DNA of 64,000 nucleotides from Actinomyces trachealis. Its GTDB lineage: Bacteria; Actinomycetota; Actinomycetes; Actinomycetales; Actinomycetaceae. The stretch covers positions 434,001-498,000 of the forward strand of contig NZ_CP065027.1 of assembly GCF_015711475.1 (NCBI RefSeq), written 5' to 3'. Numbering within the stretch: position 1 is the stretch's first letter; each line of letters begins with the position of its first letter. Positions 1 through 7,332 of this stretch are shown piece after piece. The notes below the pieces were generated by a model that saw only the letters and a program-made list of their open reading frames with translations, ran no database searches and was not told the origin of the DNA. A program made the translations under genes and the position numbers.

Positions 1-162
1 CCCCGGCGCCTGTGCGTAGTGGCGGGCACCGGTAAGGCGCGGGCCCTACTGGCGGCATTGCGGGCTCGGGTGGCCACCGACCTGGTGGTGGACGAGGCGA
101 CGGCGCGGGCGGTCATCTCCCTCACCCGTCAGCGTACGGGGCGCGTCCGCCGCAGCCGCTGA
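1..162 (+). CDS. C-terminal end of a SorC/DeoR-type sugar-binding transcriptional regulator (partial)
   Basis: Only the last 53 codons are present; frame 1 is open from the left edge to the TGA at 160-162. The peptide reads VAGTGKARALLAAL, then a segment ending TDLVVDEATARAVISL. This resembles the end of the effector-binding domain of SorC/DeoR-family regulators, where a glycine-rich VAGG.xK motif is followed by DEATA before the stop. Members bind sugar phosphates or deoxynucleoside phosphates and control catabolic operons. The tail after the domain is short and basic (RQRTGRVRRSR). The N-terminal helix-turn-helix lies outside the window, so the family call rests on the C-terminal pattern alone and the effector cannot be guessed. 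Confidence 0.6.
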   Translation, partial: PRRLCVVAGTGKARALLAALRARVATDLVVDEATARAVISLTRQRTGRVRRSR

Positions 163-258
163 GGTGGGTGGGGCGCCTTCCCCCACAGTTGGGATCTGGT
201 GATGGATCTGTGTGCCGGTGCTGGGTCGTGCCTACCGGGAGGTCCAACTATGGGCCGG

Positions 259-264
259 TACAGT
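259..264 (+). promoter_or_regulatory. Putative -10 hexamer for a leaderless transcript
   Basis: TACAGT lies seven bases before the ATG at 272, so transcription would begin at or next to the start codon. No Shine-Dalgarno sequence precedes that ATG. The spacing is what a leaderless actinobacterial promoter would show. No convincing -35 was found. Confidence 0.35.
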
Positions 265-271
265 GCAGAGC

Positions 272-1579
272 ATGGCAATGGGTCGTGGGTTGCGGGGTGG
301 GGAACCCGATTGGGTCCCCATCAAGCGCGGCGCCCAACAGGCCCGCGCCCGCAAAGCCGCAGCCCGCGCCGCCGGTCAGGCCGGGGTTTCCAAGCCCTCT
401 CGACTGGACCGGGTGGCCGACGATGGTCGGAGTCGCGGGCTGGCGGGGAGAGCTGGTCGGAAGACCTCAAAGAAGGCTGCAGGCAGGGGCGCGAAGACTT
501 CTGCGGTCAGTGGCAACAGGCCTGGTGTCACGCCTGCACGCAAGGCGCCTGCTGACACCGGTACCCGGATCGTTAAAGGCAAGCAGGTTCGCGCCGCCAC
601 CAGTACTGGTCGTGTAGGCGCACCCAGAGCAGGTGGCGCCGGTGCACGGGCGGTTGCCGGGCGGCATCCCCGGCCAGGTGAGGTACGAGGTGGCCGGGCG
701 GGTACCGCTAGAGCTGCGACGGCTGGTGGCGTAGCTAGCTCGCGTGGTGCCGGAGCATCTGAGCGCCGTGGCGCAGGTGTCCCGCGTGGAAGCCGCCGGA
801 AGTCAGATACTTCGACGCCGCAGGGTCGTCGGGATAGGACGCTGGCGACGCCGTCCAGTGGCAGGGCGCGCCGTGCCGCACAGCCGACCAGGCCGGTGCC
901 GCAGCACCGCCCGGGGCAGTTTCGGCGAGGCTTGGCAGCCCGTCCGCGTCGGGTGCTCTCCGAGAAGGAGAAGCGCCACCTCAAGCACCTCGCGATTGCG
1001 CTTGTGACTGTGTTGGCTACGATCGCACTCTGTGCGGCGATCATCTATGGCACCGCTTGGGCGCGGAACCTGATCCGCCAGCAGAACGCGGAGGCGGAGG
1101 CACTGCAGCAGAAGACTGTTTACCCCGTACCTTCCGCCTGCAAACCCGAGAGCCTTGACGTCAAGGTCTCTATGCCGGACGCCGTTACAGCAGGATCCGG
1201 TCTGACGGTTAGCCTGGAATTGACTAACAAGGGCAGTGAGACCTGTCTGCTAGACGCGTCTAACGAGTCCTTGACCATGTTGGTGACCTCTGGCGGGCAG
1301 ACCGTGTGGGACTCCAAGACCTGCCCGGCAGGCGACCCCGGCGGAGTGCTACTACTGCCCGGCACAGATTCAACCAAGGGTGACCCAGGTGCTACCCAGA
1401 CCCCGGCCGCAGTGGGTCTGTCAGCAGGCACCACAGTCTCGATGAAATGGGATGGAAAGACTGCGGGCGCTGACTGTGCGGCAGACAAGGCAACCGTCTC
1501 CACTGCGGGCACCTATCATCTGACTATGAGCCTGGCAGGCAGTGACCTGCTGGGGGACAGGGTCTTCGTCGTCCGCTGA
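272..1579 (+). CDS. Single-pass membrane protein with long basic low-complexity N-terminus, unknown function
   Basis: About 435 aa from the ATG at 272; an in-frame GTG at 212 would add 20 residues. Residues about 1-230 are Ala/Arg/Gly/Lys-rich, strongly basic and probably disordered, with no cysteine. One transmembrane helix follows (ALVTVLATIALCAAIIYGTA, about residues 242-262). The remaining roughly 165 residues form a beta-rich outer domain with VSLELTNKGSETC and a closing TYHLTMSLAG segment, like small Ig-like or DUF4232-type extracytoplasmic domains. With the basic part inside, the protein would sit N-in/C-out. It is followed convergently, 21 bp away, by radA. I do not recognise a named family. 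The basic tail could contact nucleic acid or anionic lipid, but this is speculation. Confidence 0.7.
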   Translation: MAMGRGLRGGEPDWVPIKRGAQQARARKAAARAAGQAGVSKPSRLDRVADDGRSRGLAGRAGRKTSKKAAGRGAKTSAVSGNRPGVTPARKAPADTGTRIVKGKQVRAATSTGRVGAPRAGGAGARAVAGRHPRPGEVRGGRAGTARAATAGGVASSRGAGASERRGAGVPRGSRRKSDTSTPQGRRDRTLATPSSGRARRAAQPTRPVPQHRPGQFRRGLAARPRRVLSEKEKRHLKHLAIALVTVLATIALCAAIIYGTAWARNLIRQQNAEAEALQQKTVYPVPSACKPESLDVKVSMPDAVTAGSGLTVSLELTNKGSETCLLDASNESLTMLVTSGGQTVWDSKTCPAGDPGGVLLLPGTDSTKGDPGATQTPAAVGLSAGTTVSMKWDGKTAGADCAADKATVSTAGTYHLTMSLAGSDLLGDRVFVVR

Positions 1580-1600
1580 TGGCATTTAGCTCGGGTGCAT

Positions 1601-3046
1601 TCACCCCCGCGGCAGTGCGGCACCCATGGCCTCGCCCACGTGGCTGACCGGCAGGAAGGTCATGCCCTTGACCGGCCGCAACTCCTCACTGCCAGCTAGC
1701 GGCACGATCGCTCGGTCAAAACCGAGCCGGGCCGCCTCCACCAGACGCCGCTGAATCCCGACCGTTGCCCGCACCTCCCCGGTCAATCCGACCTCACCAA
1801 AGGCCACCAGGCCCGGGGGTGTAGGTAGGTTCCTTGCGGCACTGACCACCGCGACCGCCACCGCTAGGTCCGTGGCCGGTTCCACTGCCCGTGCCCCACC
1901 CACCGTGGATACGTACACGTCCGCCGTCGAGGTATCCACACGCATGCGCGCGGCAAGTACTGCCAGGGACATAGCCACCCGCGAGTGATCCACCCCTGAG
2001 GTGGTGCGCCGTGGCGAGCCCCCGCCTGTGGCAGCCGCGAGTGCCTGCACCTCCACTGGCATCGGGCGCCGCCCCTCTAAGGTGACGGTGGCACAGGTGC
2101 CGGGAACTTCACTGCGTGCAGCAGACAGGAACAGCCCGGAGGGGTCGGCTAAGCCAACGATGCCGCGTTCACCAAGGTCAAAACAGCCGACCTCATCCGT
2201 GGGCCCATAACGGTTCTTGACGGCGCGCAGCAGTCGGAGGCGGGAGTGCCGGTCCCCCTCAAACTGGCACACCACGTCAACCAGGTGTTCTAGCACTCGG
2301 GGGCCTGCGATACCGCCGTCCTTGGTCACGTGCCCCACCAGCAGCACGGGGATGCTGCGCGCCTTGGCTACCGCGATCAGGGCGGAAGTAACTGCCCGCA
2401 CCTGGGTGACGCCCCCAGCGCTGCCCTCCACCTGTGCGGAGGCAATGGTCTGCACCGAGTCCACCACCAGCAGGGAGGGGCTGGTGGCCTCTACATGCCC
2501 CAGCAGCACGCCCAGCTCAGTTTCAGAGGCGAGCAGCAGGGCGGGGTTGATGGCGCCGATCCGCTCCGCACGCAGCCGCACCTGGCTGGCGGACTCCTCC
2601 CCGGTGATGTAGAGGACCGGCCCGGTGCTCTGCTGGCGGGAGACCGCCGCAGCCTTGGCGGCGACCTCAAGCAACAGCGTGGACTTGCCGACACCGGGCT
2701 CCCCGGCCAGAAGCACTACAGCCCCCGGCACTATGCCGCCACCAAGCACCCGGTCTAGCTCGCCAACACCGGTGGAGCGCGCCCGGACCTCCTCCGCACT
2801 GACCTCCTCGATGGGGAGCGCGGCGACGCTGGGACATACTGTGGCGGCCTTGGCCAGAGCCGCACCGCCTGCGGCACCAGTTACGGCTGCCCCAGCGCCC
2901 GGCTCGTGGAACTCCTCCAAGGTGCCCCACTCCTTGCACTCACGGCACTGGCCCAGCCACTTGGGGCTCGACCAGCCACACTCAGTGCAGACGTAGGACG
3001 TGCGCGCCTTCTTCGAGGTGCTGGAGCGGGCAGGTGAGGGGGTCAT
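1601..3046 (-). CDS. radA: DNA repair protein RadA
   Basis: A 481-aa RecA-like ATPase that promotes branch migration during recombinational repair. A four-cysteine zinc finger lies at residues 20-37 (CTEC...CREC). The Walker A is GEPGVGKST at about 115-123, the RadA signature KNRYG is mid-protein, and a Lon-type C-terminal domain includes STVGGARAVEPATDLAVAVA. Length matches the family. I chose the ATG at 3046 rather than an upstream in-frame start near 3130, because residues before MTPSPARSS are not RadA-like. Also, TAGGCT sits 7 nt upstream of this ATG, which fits a leaderless promoter. It is convergent with the preceding membrane protein. Confidence 0.96.
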   Translation of the reverse strand: MTPSPARSSTSKKARTSYVCTECGWSSPKWLGQCRECKEWGTLEEFHEPGAGAAVTGAAGGAALAKAATVCPSVAALPIEEVSAEEVRARSTGVGELDRVLGGGIVPGAVVLLAGEPGVGKSTLLLEVAAKAAAVSRQQSTGPVLYITGEESASQVRLRAERIGAINPALLLASETELGVLLGHVEATSPSLLVVDSVQTIASAQVEGSAGGVTQVRAVTSALIAVAKARSIPVLLVGHVTKDGGIAGPRVLEHLVDVVCQFEGDRHSRLRLLRAVKNRYGPTDEVGCFDLGERGIVGLADPSGLFLSAARSEVPGTCATVTLEGRRPMPVEVQALAAATGGGSPRRTTSGVDHSRVAMSLAVLAARMRVDTSTADVYVSTVGGARAVEPATDLAVAVAVVSAARNLPTPPGLVAFGEVGLTGEVRATVGIQRRLVEAARLGFDRAIVPLAGSEELRPVKGMTFLPVSHVGEAMGAALPRG

Positions 3047-3053
3047 GGTGGCA

Positions 3054-3059
3054 AGCCTA
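3054..3059 (-). promoter_or_regulatory. Putative -10 hexamer of radA (leaderless)
   Basis: On the minus strand TAGGCT is followed by seven bases and then the radA ATG, with no ribosome-binding site between. This favours transcription starting on the start codon. Confidence 0.4.
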
Positions 3060-3135
3060 GGAGGAGGCTCTGACACGAACACCGTCCCGAGCGGGGACGC
3101 GGGGCCCACCCAGCCCCTCCCCGCCCCCACCCCGC

Positions 3136-3900
3136 TCAGCAGGTGCAGGCCAGCGGCCCGGCGGGCCCCTCGATCACCGTCAGCGGCGTGCCAAAGACAT
3201 CGGAGAGGACCTCATCGCGCATGATCTCGGCGGGCGTGCCGCTGTAGGCCACCTTGCCGTCCTTGAGGGCGACGATGCGCTCGGCGTAGCGCGCCGCGAT
3301 GTTGACGTCATGCAGCACCACGAGGATCGTGCGACCGAACTCGCGGGCCGCCCGCTCAAGGTGCTGCATCATCTCCACACTGTGGGCGATGTCGAGGTTG
3401 TTGAGCGGCTCATCCAGCAGCACGTAGTCGGTCTCCTGGCACAGCACCATCCCCACATAGGCCCGCTGCCGCTGCCCGCCCGAGAGCTCGTCGAGGTAAC
3501 GCCCCTCCAGCTCGGTCAGCGCCAAGAAATCGATGTAGCGCGAGATGATCTCCTCGTCATCGGCCGTCAGCCGCCCGTGCGAATAGGGGAAGCGCCCGAA
3601 GCCCACCAGCTGGCGCACGGTGAGCCGGGAGACGAAGTGGTTCTCCTGACGCAGGATGGACAGCACCTTGGCCAGCTGGGAGGAACGGGTGGTGGACACG
3701 TCCAGCCCCGCCACGGTGATGACCCCCTCATCCAGGCCCAGCAACCGCCCCGTCATCGTCAGCAGGGTGGACTTGCCCGCACCATTGGGGCCAATGAAGG
3801 CTGTGATCCCGCCAGCCGGGATGTCCAGGTCCACCGGCCCGATGCGCACGGTGTCGCCCGAGGAGATGTAGACCTTGGCGACCTTGCTCAGGCTGATCAC
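3136..3900 (-). CDS. Iron-chelate ABC transporter, ATP-binding protein
   Basis: A 254-aa FepC/FhuC-type ATPase powering the importer encoded upstream. Walker A is GPNGAGKST near residue 38, the signature is LSGGQRQRA near 141, Walker B is YVLLDEP near 162, and the H-loop is LHDVN near 197. The start is the GTG at 3900, which overlaps the permease stop by 4 bp (GTGA). A longer open frame continues upstream but only reads through the permease gene. It is the last gene of the four-gene operon, ends in CTC just before the stop, and lies 90 bp ahead of the radA start on the same strand. Confidence 0.95.
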   Translation of the reverse strand: MISLSKVAKVYISSGDTVRIGPVDLDIPAGGITAFIGPNGAGKSTLLTMTGRLLGLDEGVITVAGLDVSTTRSSQLAKVLSILRQENHFVSRLTVRQLVGFGRFPYSHGRLTADDEEIISRYIDFLALTELEGRYLDELSGGQRQRAYVGMVLCQETDYVLLDEPLNNLDIAHSVEMMQHLERAAREFGRTILVVLHDVNIAARYAERIVALKDGKVAYSGTPAEIMRDEVLSDVFGTPLTVIEGPAGPLACTC

Positions 3901-4964
3901 AGGCGCCCCTTCCGCAGGATGACAACGAGGAAAGTGAGCCCGCCCACGAGCTCGATGATGATGGACACCACGCCCTGGGCGGCAAAGACGTGGTGCATGA
4001 GGAAGTAGGCGCCGGTGAGTACCAGCACCCCCAGGGACACGGCCATCGGCAGCACGTAACGGTGATCGAAGGTGCCCGAGAACTGGTAGGCGAGCGTCGA
4101 GACGAGGAAACCCAGGAAGGTCATGGGCCCCACCAGGGCCGTTGAGGTGGCCATGAGGACCGAGACCACCACCAGCACGGCCACGCTCCAGCGCCGGTGG
4201 CTCATCCCCAGGTTCGTCGCCGTCTCGCGCCCGAGCGCCAGGACGTTGAGCCGCCGCGACCACACGGCCAGGGCGACCACTCCCGCCGTCACTACGGGGA
4301 TGGCGATCGGGTAGTAGTCGGGGTTGGCGTTGTTGACAGAGCCGAACAGGCGTGCGGTAAGCACGTCGAACTCACTTGGCGTGAGTAAACGCTGCATGAA
4401 GGCGGCCACCGACCCTAGGCCAGCGCCGATGACGACGCCCAGCAGCAGCATGGCGTGCAGCGTGGCCCCCCGGCTGGTGAGCAGCCAGGAGTACAGCGCC
4501 AGGCACAGGGCGACCATGAGCACCAGCTGACCCACGAAGGTCGTCGTCGTGCGGGCCGCGGTCAGGCCCGCCGCCCCCAGGAAGAACACGGTCGAGGTGT
4601 GGATCGCGCGGTACAGGGCCTCAAAACCCATGATCGACGGCGTGAGGATCCGGTTGCCCGTCACCGTCTGGAAGGCCACGGTGGCCATGGCCTGGCACAC
4701 GGCGACGATAAGCATGGCGACCACGGCGTTGGCGCGCCGCTGCGCGATGAGCCAGAAACCGCGCGTGCCGGGCTCCAGGGGGTTGCCCCAGGCCAGCAGG
4801 CCGAGGCAGAACAGCAGGGCGAGCGTGGTCACCACCAGGAAGGTCAGCCACCAGCGGTGCCGGGCGGACGCCGTCGGAAATGCCCCGGAGCCGTAAGAGG
4901 GCCGACGGCGGGTGGTGGAGTCCGGCTCGGACGGCCGGGTGGGCAGTGCGTGAGTGGTGCTCAT
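3897..4964 (-). CDS. Iron-chelate ABC transporter permease (FecCD family), second subunit
   Basis: A 355-aa polytopic membrane protein. A cytoplasmic N-terminal tail of about 35 polar residues precedes a run of about nine hydrophobic helices. The conserved FecCD-type coupling region LGRETATNLGMSHRRW is clear, as is the late GPMTFLGFLVSTLAYQF segment. Together with the preceding permease it would form the heterodimeric channel for ferric siderophore or heme. Start and stop both overlap neighbours by 4 bp, indicating translational coupling. The substrate cannot be read from the sequence. Confidence 0.93.
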   Translation of the reverse strand: MSTTHALPTRPSEPDSTTRRRPSYGSGAFPTASARHRWWLTFLVVTTLALLFCLGLLAWGNPLEPGTRGFWLIAQRRANAVVAMLIVAVCQAMATVAFQTVTGNRILTPSIMGFEALYRAIHTSTVFFLGAAGLTAARTTTTFVGQLVLMVALCLALYSWLLTSRGATLHAMLLLGVVIGAGLGSVAAFMQRLLTPSEFDVLTARLFGSVNNANPDYYPIAIPVVTAGVVALAVWSRRLNVLALGRETATNLGMSHRRWSVAVLVVVSVLMATSTALVGPMTFLGFLVSTLAYQFSGTFDHRYVLPMAVSLGVLVLTGAYFLMHHVFAAQGVVSIIIELVGGLTFLVVILRKGRL

Positions 4965-5980
4965 GCCCCACCCCTGCGGGTGCGGCGCACGATGAGGGCG
5001 ATGAAGACGGCGGCCCCGATAACCCCCAGGACCACCGAGACCGGCACCTCGAAGGGGGAGATGATCGTGCGGGCCACCAGGTCACACACCGTCACCAGGG
5101 CGGTGCCGGACAGGCACACCCACGGCAGGTTGGAGCGCAGGTCGTCGCCGCGCACCATCGACACGAGGTTGGGCACGATGAGTCCCAGGAAGGGCAGGGA
5201 GCCGACGACGACGGTCACCACCCCGGTGGCCAGCGCAATGAGTGCGGTGGCAATGAGGACCATCTGCTGGTAGCTCACGCCGACGGCGGTGGCGACGTCC
5301 TCGCCCAGGCCTGCGACGGTCAGCCGGTCCGCCAGGACGACGACGGCGGCCACGGCCAGCAGGACCAGCCACAGCACCTCGTACTGACCGCGGTACACCG
5401 AGGTGAAGGAGCCCTGGAACCACACGCCCAGGGATTGCAGGCTGTTGGTCTGCAGGGCCAGGAAGGTGGAGATGGCGCTGACGACCGCGCCCAGCATGAT
5501 GCCCATGATCGGCACCAGCAGGGAGGAGCGCAGCGAGATCCGGCGCAGCAGCAGGAAGAAGACCATGGTGCCGATGAAGGCGAAGCCGACGGCGACCGCC
5601 ATGCGGCCCAGGATGGTGGCCTGCGGGGCCACGATCATGACGGTGAGCAGGCCCAGTCCCGCCCACTCGGTGGTGCCCGTGGTGGTGGGCTCGACGAAGC
5701 GGTTCTGGGTGATGAGCTGCATGACCAGGCCGGACAGCGACATGGCGGCGCCCGACAGGACGAGGGCGATCGTGCGTGGGATGCGCACGCTGCGGAACAG
5801 CTCCCAGCCGTCGTTGTGAGACAGGATCGAGTACTCGCCGGTGGCCAGGCTCAGGCCCAGCAGGGCGGCAGTGAGCGCCAGGGCGAGGAAGAAGGGCAGG
5901 CCCAGGCGACTGCGGGTGCGCGCGAGGGTGTCCCGTCCGGCCCGCGCGGGGGCCGGACGGGACGGTGCGGAAACGGTCAT
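4961..5980 (-). CDS. Iron-chelate ABC transporter permease (FecCD family), first subunit
   Basis: A 339-aa permease with hydrophobic helices throughout and the FecCD hallmarks SGAAMSLSGLVMQLITQN (helix 2 region), GEDVATAVGVSYQ (coupling helix facing the ATPase) and GSLPFLGLIVPNLVSMVRG. It pairs with the next gene, which it overlaps by 4 bp. The start is the ATG at 5980, about 50 bp after the stop of the binding-protein gene, so the whole block 7075 to 3136 reads as one operon. Confidence 0.95.
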   Translation of the reverse strand: MTVSAPSRPAPARAGRDTLARTRSRLGLPFFLALALTAALLGLSLATGEYSILSHNDGWELFRSVRIPRTIALVLSGAAMSLSGLVMQLITQNRFVEPTTTGTTEWAGLGLLTVMIVAPQATILGRMAVAVGFAFIGTMVFFLLLRRISLRSSLLVPIMGIMLGAVVSAISTFLALQTNSLQSLGVWFQGSFTSVYRGQYEVLWLVLLAVAAVVVLADRLTVAGLGEDVATAVGVSYQQMVLIATALIALATGVVTVVVGSLPFLGLIVPNLVSMVRGDDLRSNLPWVCLSGTALVTVCDLVARTIISPFEVPVSVVLGVIGAAVFIALIVRRTRRGGA

Positions 5981-6028
5981 CTTGGGTAGGCGGGGGTTCG
6001 TGGCGGGCTCAGTCCTTGGCGGCCCGTC

Positions 6029-7075
6029 TCAGCCTTTTGCGCCCGAGAAGGCCGCGGCGATGGAGTCCATGATCTCGGTGTAGGTGAGGATCGACTCGTT
6101 GGTGTAAGTGTCCGCCGGGGCGTACACGATGTGGCCGGAGGACACAGCCTTGACGTTCTGCAGGGCGGCGTTGCCAGCGATGACTTGCTCGGCGGGGGTG
6201 TAGCTGTCCTTGGCGGACTTGATGGCGGCGTCGCGGTCCAGGACGAAGATCCAGTCGGGGTTGGACTCGGCGATGGCCTCGACGGAGATGTCGTCGCCCT
6301 CGTGGTCATTGGTGGCGCCAGCGACCTCCAGGGCGGGCTTGAGGCCGAGCATGTCGAAGACCGGACCGAAGGTTCGGCCCACGTGGGGGGCGATGTAGCC
6401 GATCTCGCCGCCCGAGACGTTGACGGTCATGACCTTGGAGGTGCCGTCGTAGGCGGCCTTGGCCTTGTCGGTGGCCTTGTGGAAGGCGTCCACGATGGCT
6501 TTTGCCTCGTCCTGCTTGGAGAAGACCTCGCCCAGGCCGGTGACGTGGCGCACGAGTTCGGAGGTGAAGTTCTCGCCGTCGCGCGGCTCAAGGTCGATCA
6601 GGGGCGTGCCCTGGGTGAGGGTGGCGATGTCCTTGTTGAACTGGCTGAAGCGCTGACCGGAGATGATGACGTCGGGCTCGGCGGCGACCAGGGCCTCAAG
6701 GTTCGGCTCGCGGTGGTTTCCGATGTTGGCGACGTCCTCGCCGTTGAAGGCGGTGACGGTGGCGGGGATGAGCGGCTTGGGGGCGGCCACCAGGCTCACG
6801 CCCCAGGTCGCCAGGATCTCGAAGGAGCGGTTGTCCAGGCAGACGGGGCGCTTGGTCGGCAGGGTCACCTTGACGTCGCCGGTGTTGGTGGCGATGGTGG
6901 CAGAGGTCGGGGCGGCGGAAGCCTGGGTGGCGCCTTGGGTGCCCGGTGCTGAGGCCGCGACGTTGGTCGGTGAGGTCCCGGACGCGGCGTCGTTGGACCC
7001 GGAACAGGCTGCCAGGGTCAGGGCGGTGGCCGTCGAGACGGACAGGGCGACGAAGCTGCGGCGGGTGGTGGTCAT
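6029..7075 (-). CDS. Iron-chelate ABC transporter substrate-binding lipoprotein
   Basis: A 348-aa FecB/FepB-type periplasmic-binding-fold lipoprotein. The signal region MTTTRRSFVALSVSTATA carries a twin-arginine pair and runs into the lipobox LAAC (Cys about residue 24). The mature N-terminus is Ser/Ala/Thr-rich. The fold follows with LATWGVSLVAAPKP, NLEALVAAEPDVIISG and a C-terminal WIFVLDRDAAI. It would capture a ferric siderophore or heme at the outer membrane face and deliver it to the two permeases. A GAGGAG ribosome site precedes the ATG. The leader carries a run of 11 C and five CT repeats, plus a DtxR-like box (listed separately). Confidence 0.95.
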   Translation of the reverse strand: MTTTRRSFVALSVSTATALTLAACSGSNDAASGTSPTNVAASAPGTQGATQASAAPTSATIATNTGDVKVTLPTKRPVCLDNRSFEILATWGVSLVAAPKPLIPATVTAFNGEDVANIGNHREPNLEALVAAEPDVIISGQRFSQFNKDIATLTQGTPLIDLEPRDGENFTSELVRHVTGLGEVFSKQDEAKAIVDAFHKATDKAKAAYDGTSKVMTVNVSGGEIGYIAPHVGRTFGPVFDMLGLKPALEVAGATNDHEGDDISVEAIAESNPDWIFVLDRDAAIKSAKDSYTPAEQVIAGNAALQNVKAVSSGHIVYAPADTYTNESILTYTEIMDSIAAAFSGAKG

Positions 7076-7093
7076 GAGGCTCCTCTGAGTGTC

Positions 7094-7114
7094 GGGGGGG
7101 GGGGAGAGAGAGAG
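7094..7114 (-). repeat. C11 homopolymer next to (CT)5 in the leader of the iron-binding lipoprotein gene
   Basis: On the plus strand, eleven G at 7094-7104 are followed directly by five AG units (7105-7114). On the coding strand this is CT repeats followed by C11, between the putative promoter and the ribosome site. Tracts of this length are prone to slipped-strand length change. Confidence 0.9.
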
Positions 7115-7128
7115 AAAGTAGGCGAAAG

Positions 7129-7147
7129 TAATGCAAGGCTCACCTAA
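7129..7147 (-). promoter_or_regulatory. DtxR/IdeR-type iron box
   Basis: On the minus strand the 19 bases read TTAGGTGAGCCTTGCATTA. They match about 14 of 19 positions of the DtxR/IdeR consensus (TTAGGTTAGSCTAACCTAA). The box overlaps a possible -10 (TGCATT, 7130-7135) that has a -35 TTGAAC at 7153-7158, 17 bp away. Iron-loaded repressor would shut the operon off. The match count was made by eye. Confidence 0.7.
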
Positions 7148-7177
7148 GTTCTGTTCAACTTAGGGGATGTTACCTAA
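7143..7177. promoter_or_regulatory. Second overlapping iron-box-like palindromes
   Basis: CCTAAGTT and AACTTAGG (7143-7150, 7157-7164) form a perfect 8-bp inverted repeat with a 6-bp spacer. TTAGG...CCTAA also spans 7160-7177 with an 8-bp centre, one short of the usual box. These half-sites adjoin the 7129-7147 box and could allow repressor multimers. Confidence 0.5.
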
Positions 7178-7272
7178 TTTGCGCAAATCAGGTTCCGCTC
7201 CTCGGACAGCCCGTGAGACGGCGACACCTGCGGCGCGACGAACGGTGGTGGTCGGCGCGAGTGAGCACGGCG

Positions 7273-7310
7273 AAGGGCCCCGCGCCGGAGCGATCCGGCG
7301 CGGGGCCCTT
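7273..7310 (-). terminator. Strong hairpin downstream of tkt
   Basis: A perfect 17-bp stem (7273-7289 with 7294-7310) is closed by a GCGA loop, 23 bp past the transketolase stop. There is no long U-run, as is common in high-GC actinobacteria. Confidence 0.85.
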
Positions 7311-7332
7311 CGTACTCAGGCAGCTGCCTCGC

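Noticed and set aside
376..1044. Long minus-strand frame opposite the basic membrane protein
   Set aside because: Arg/Pro/Ala-rich with no domain; it is the complement of the GC-biased low-complexity region.
4455..5989. Long plus-strand frames opposite the iron permeases
   Set aside because: Gly/Gln/Asp/His-rich shadow composition; the minus strand carries clear FecCD proteins with coupled starts.
6131..6952. 273-codon plus-strand frame opposite the iron-binding lipoprotein
   Set aside because: Val/Gly/Asp-rich mirror of the real gene, no start signal.
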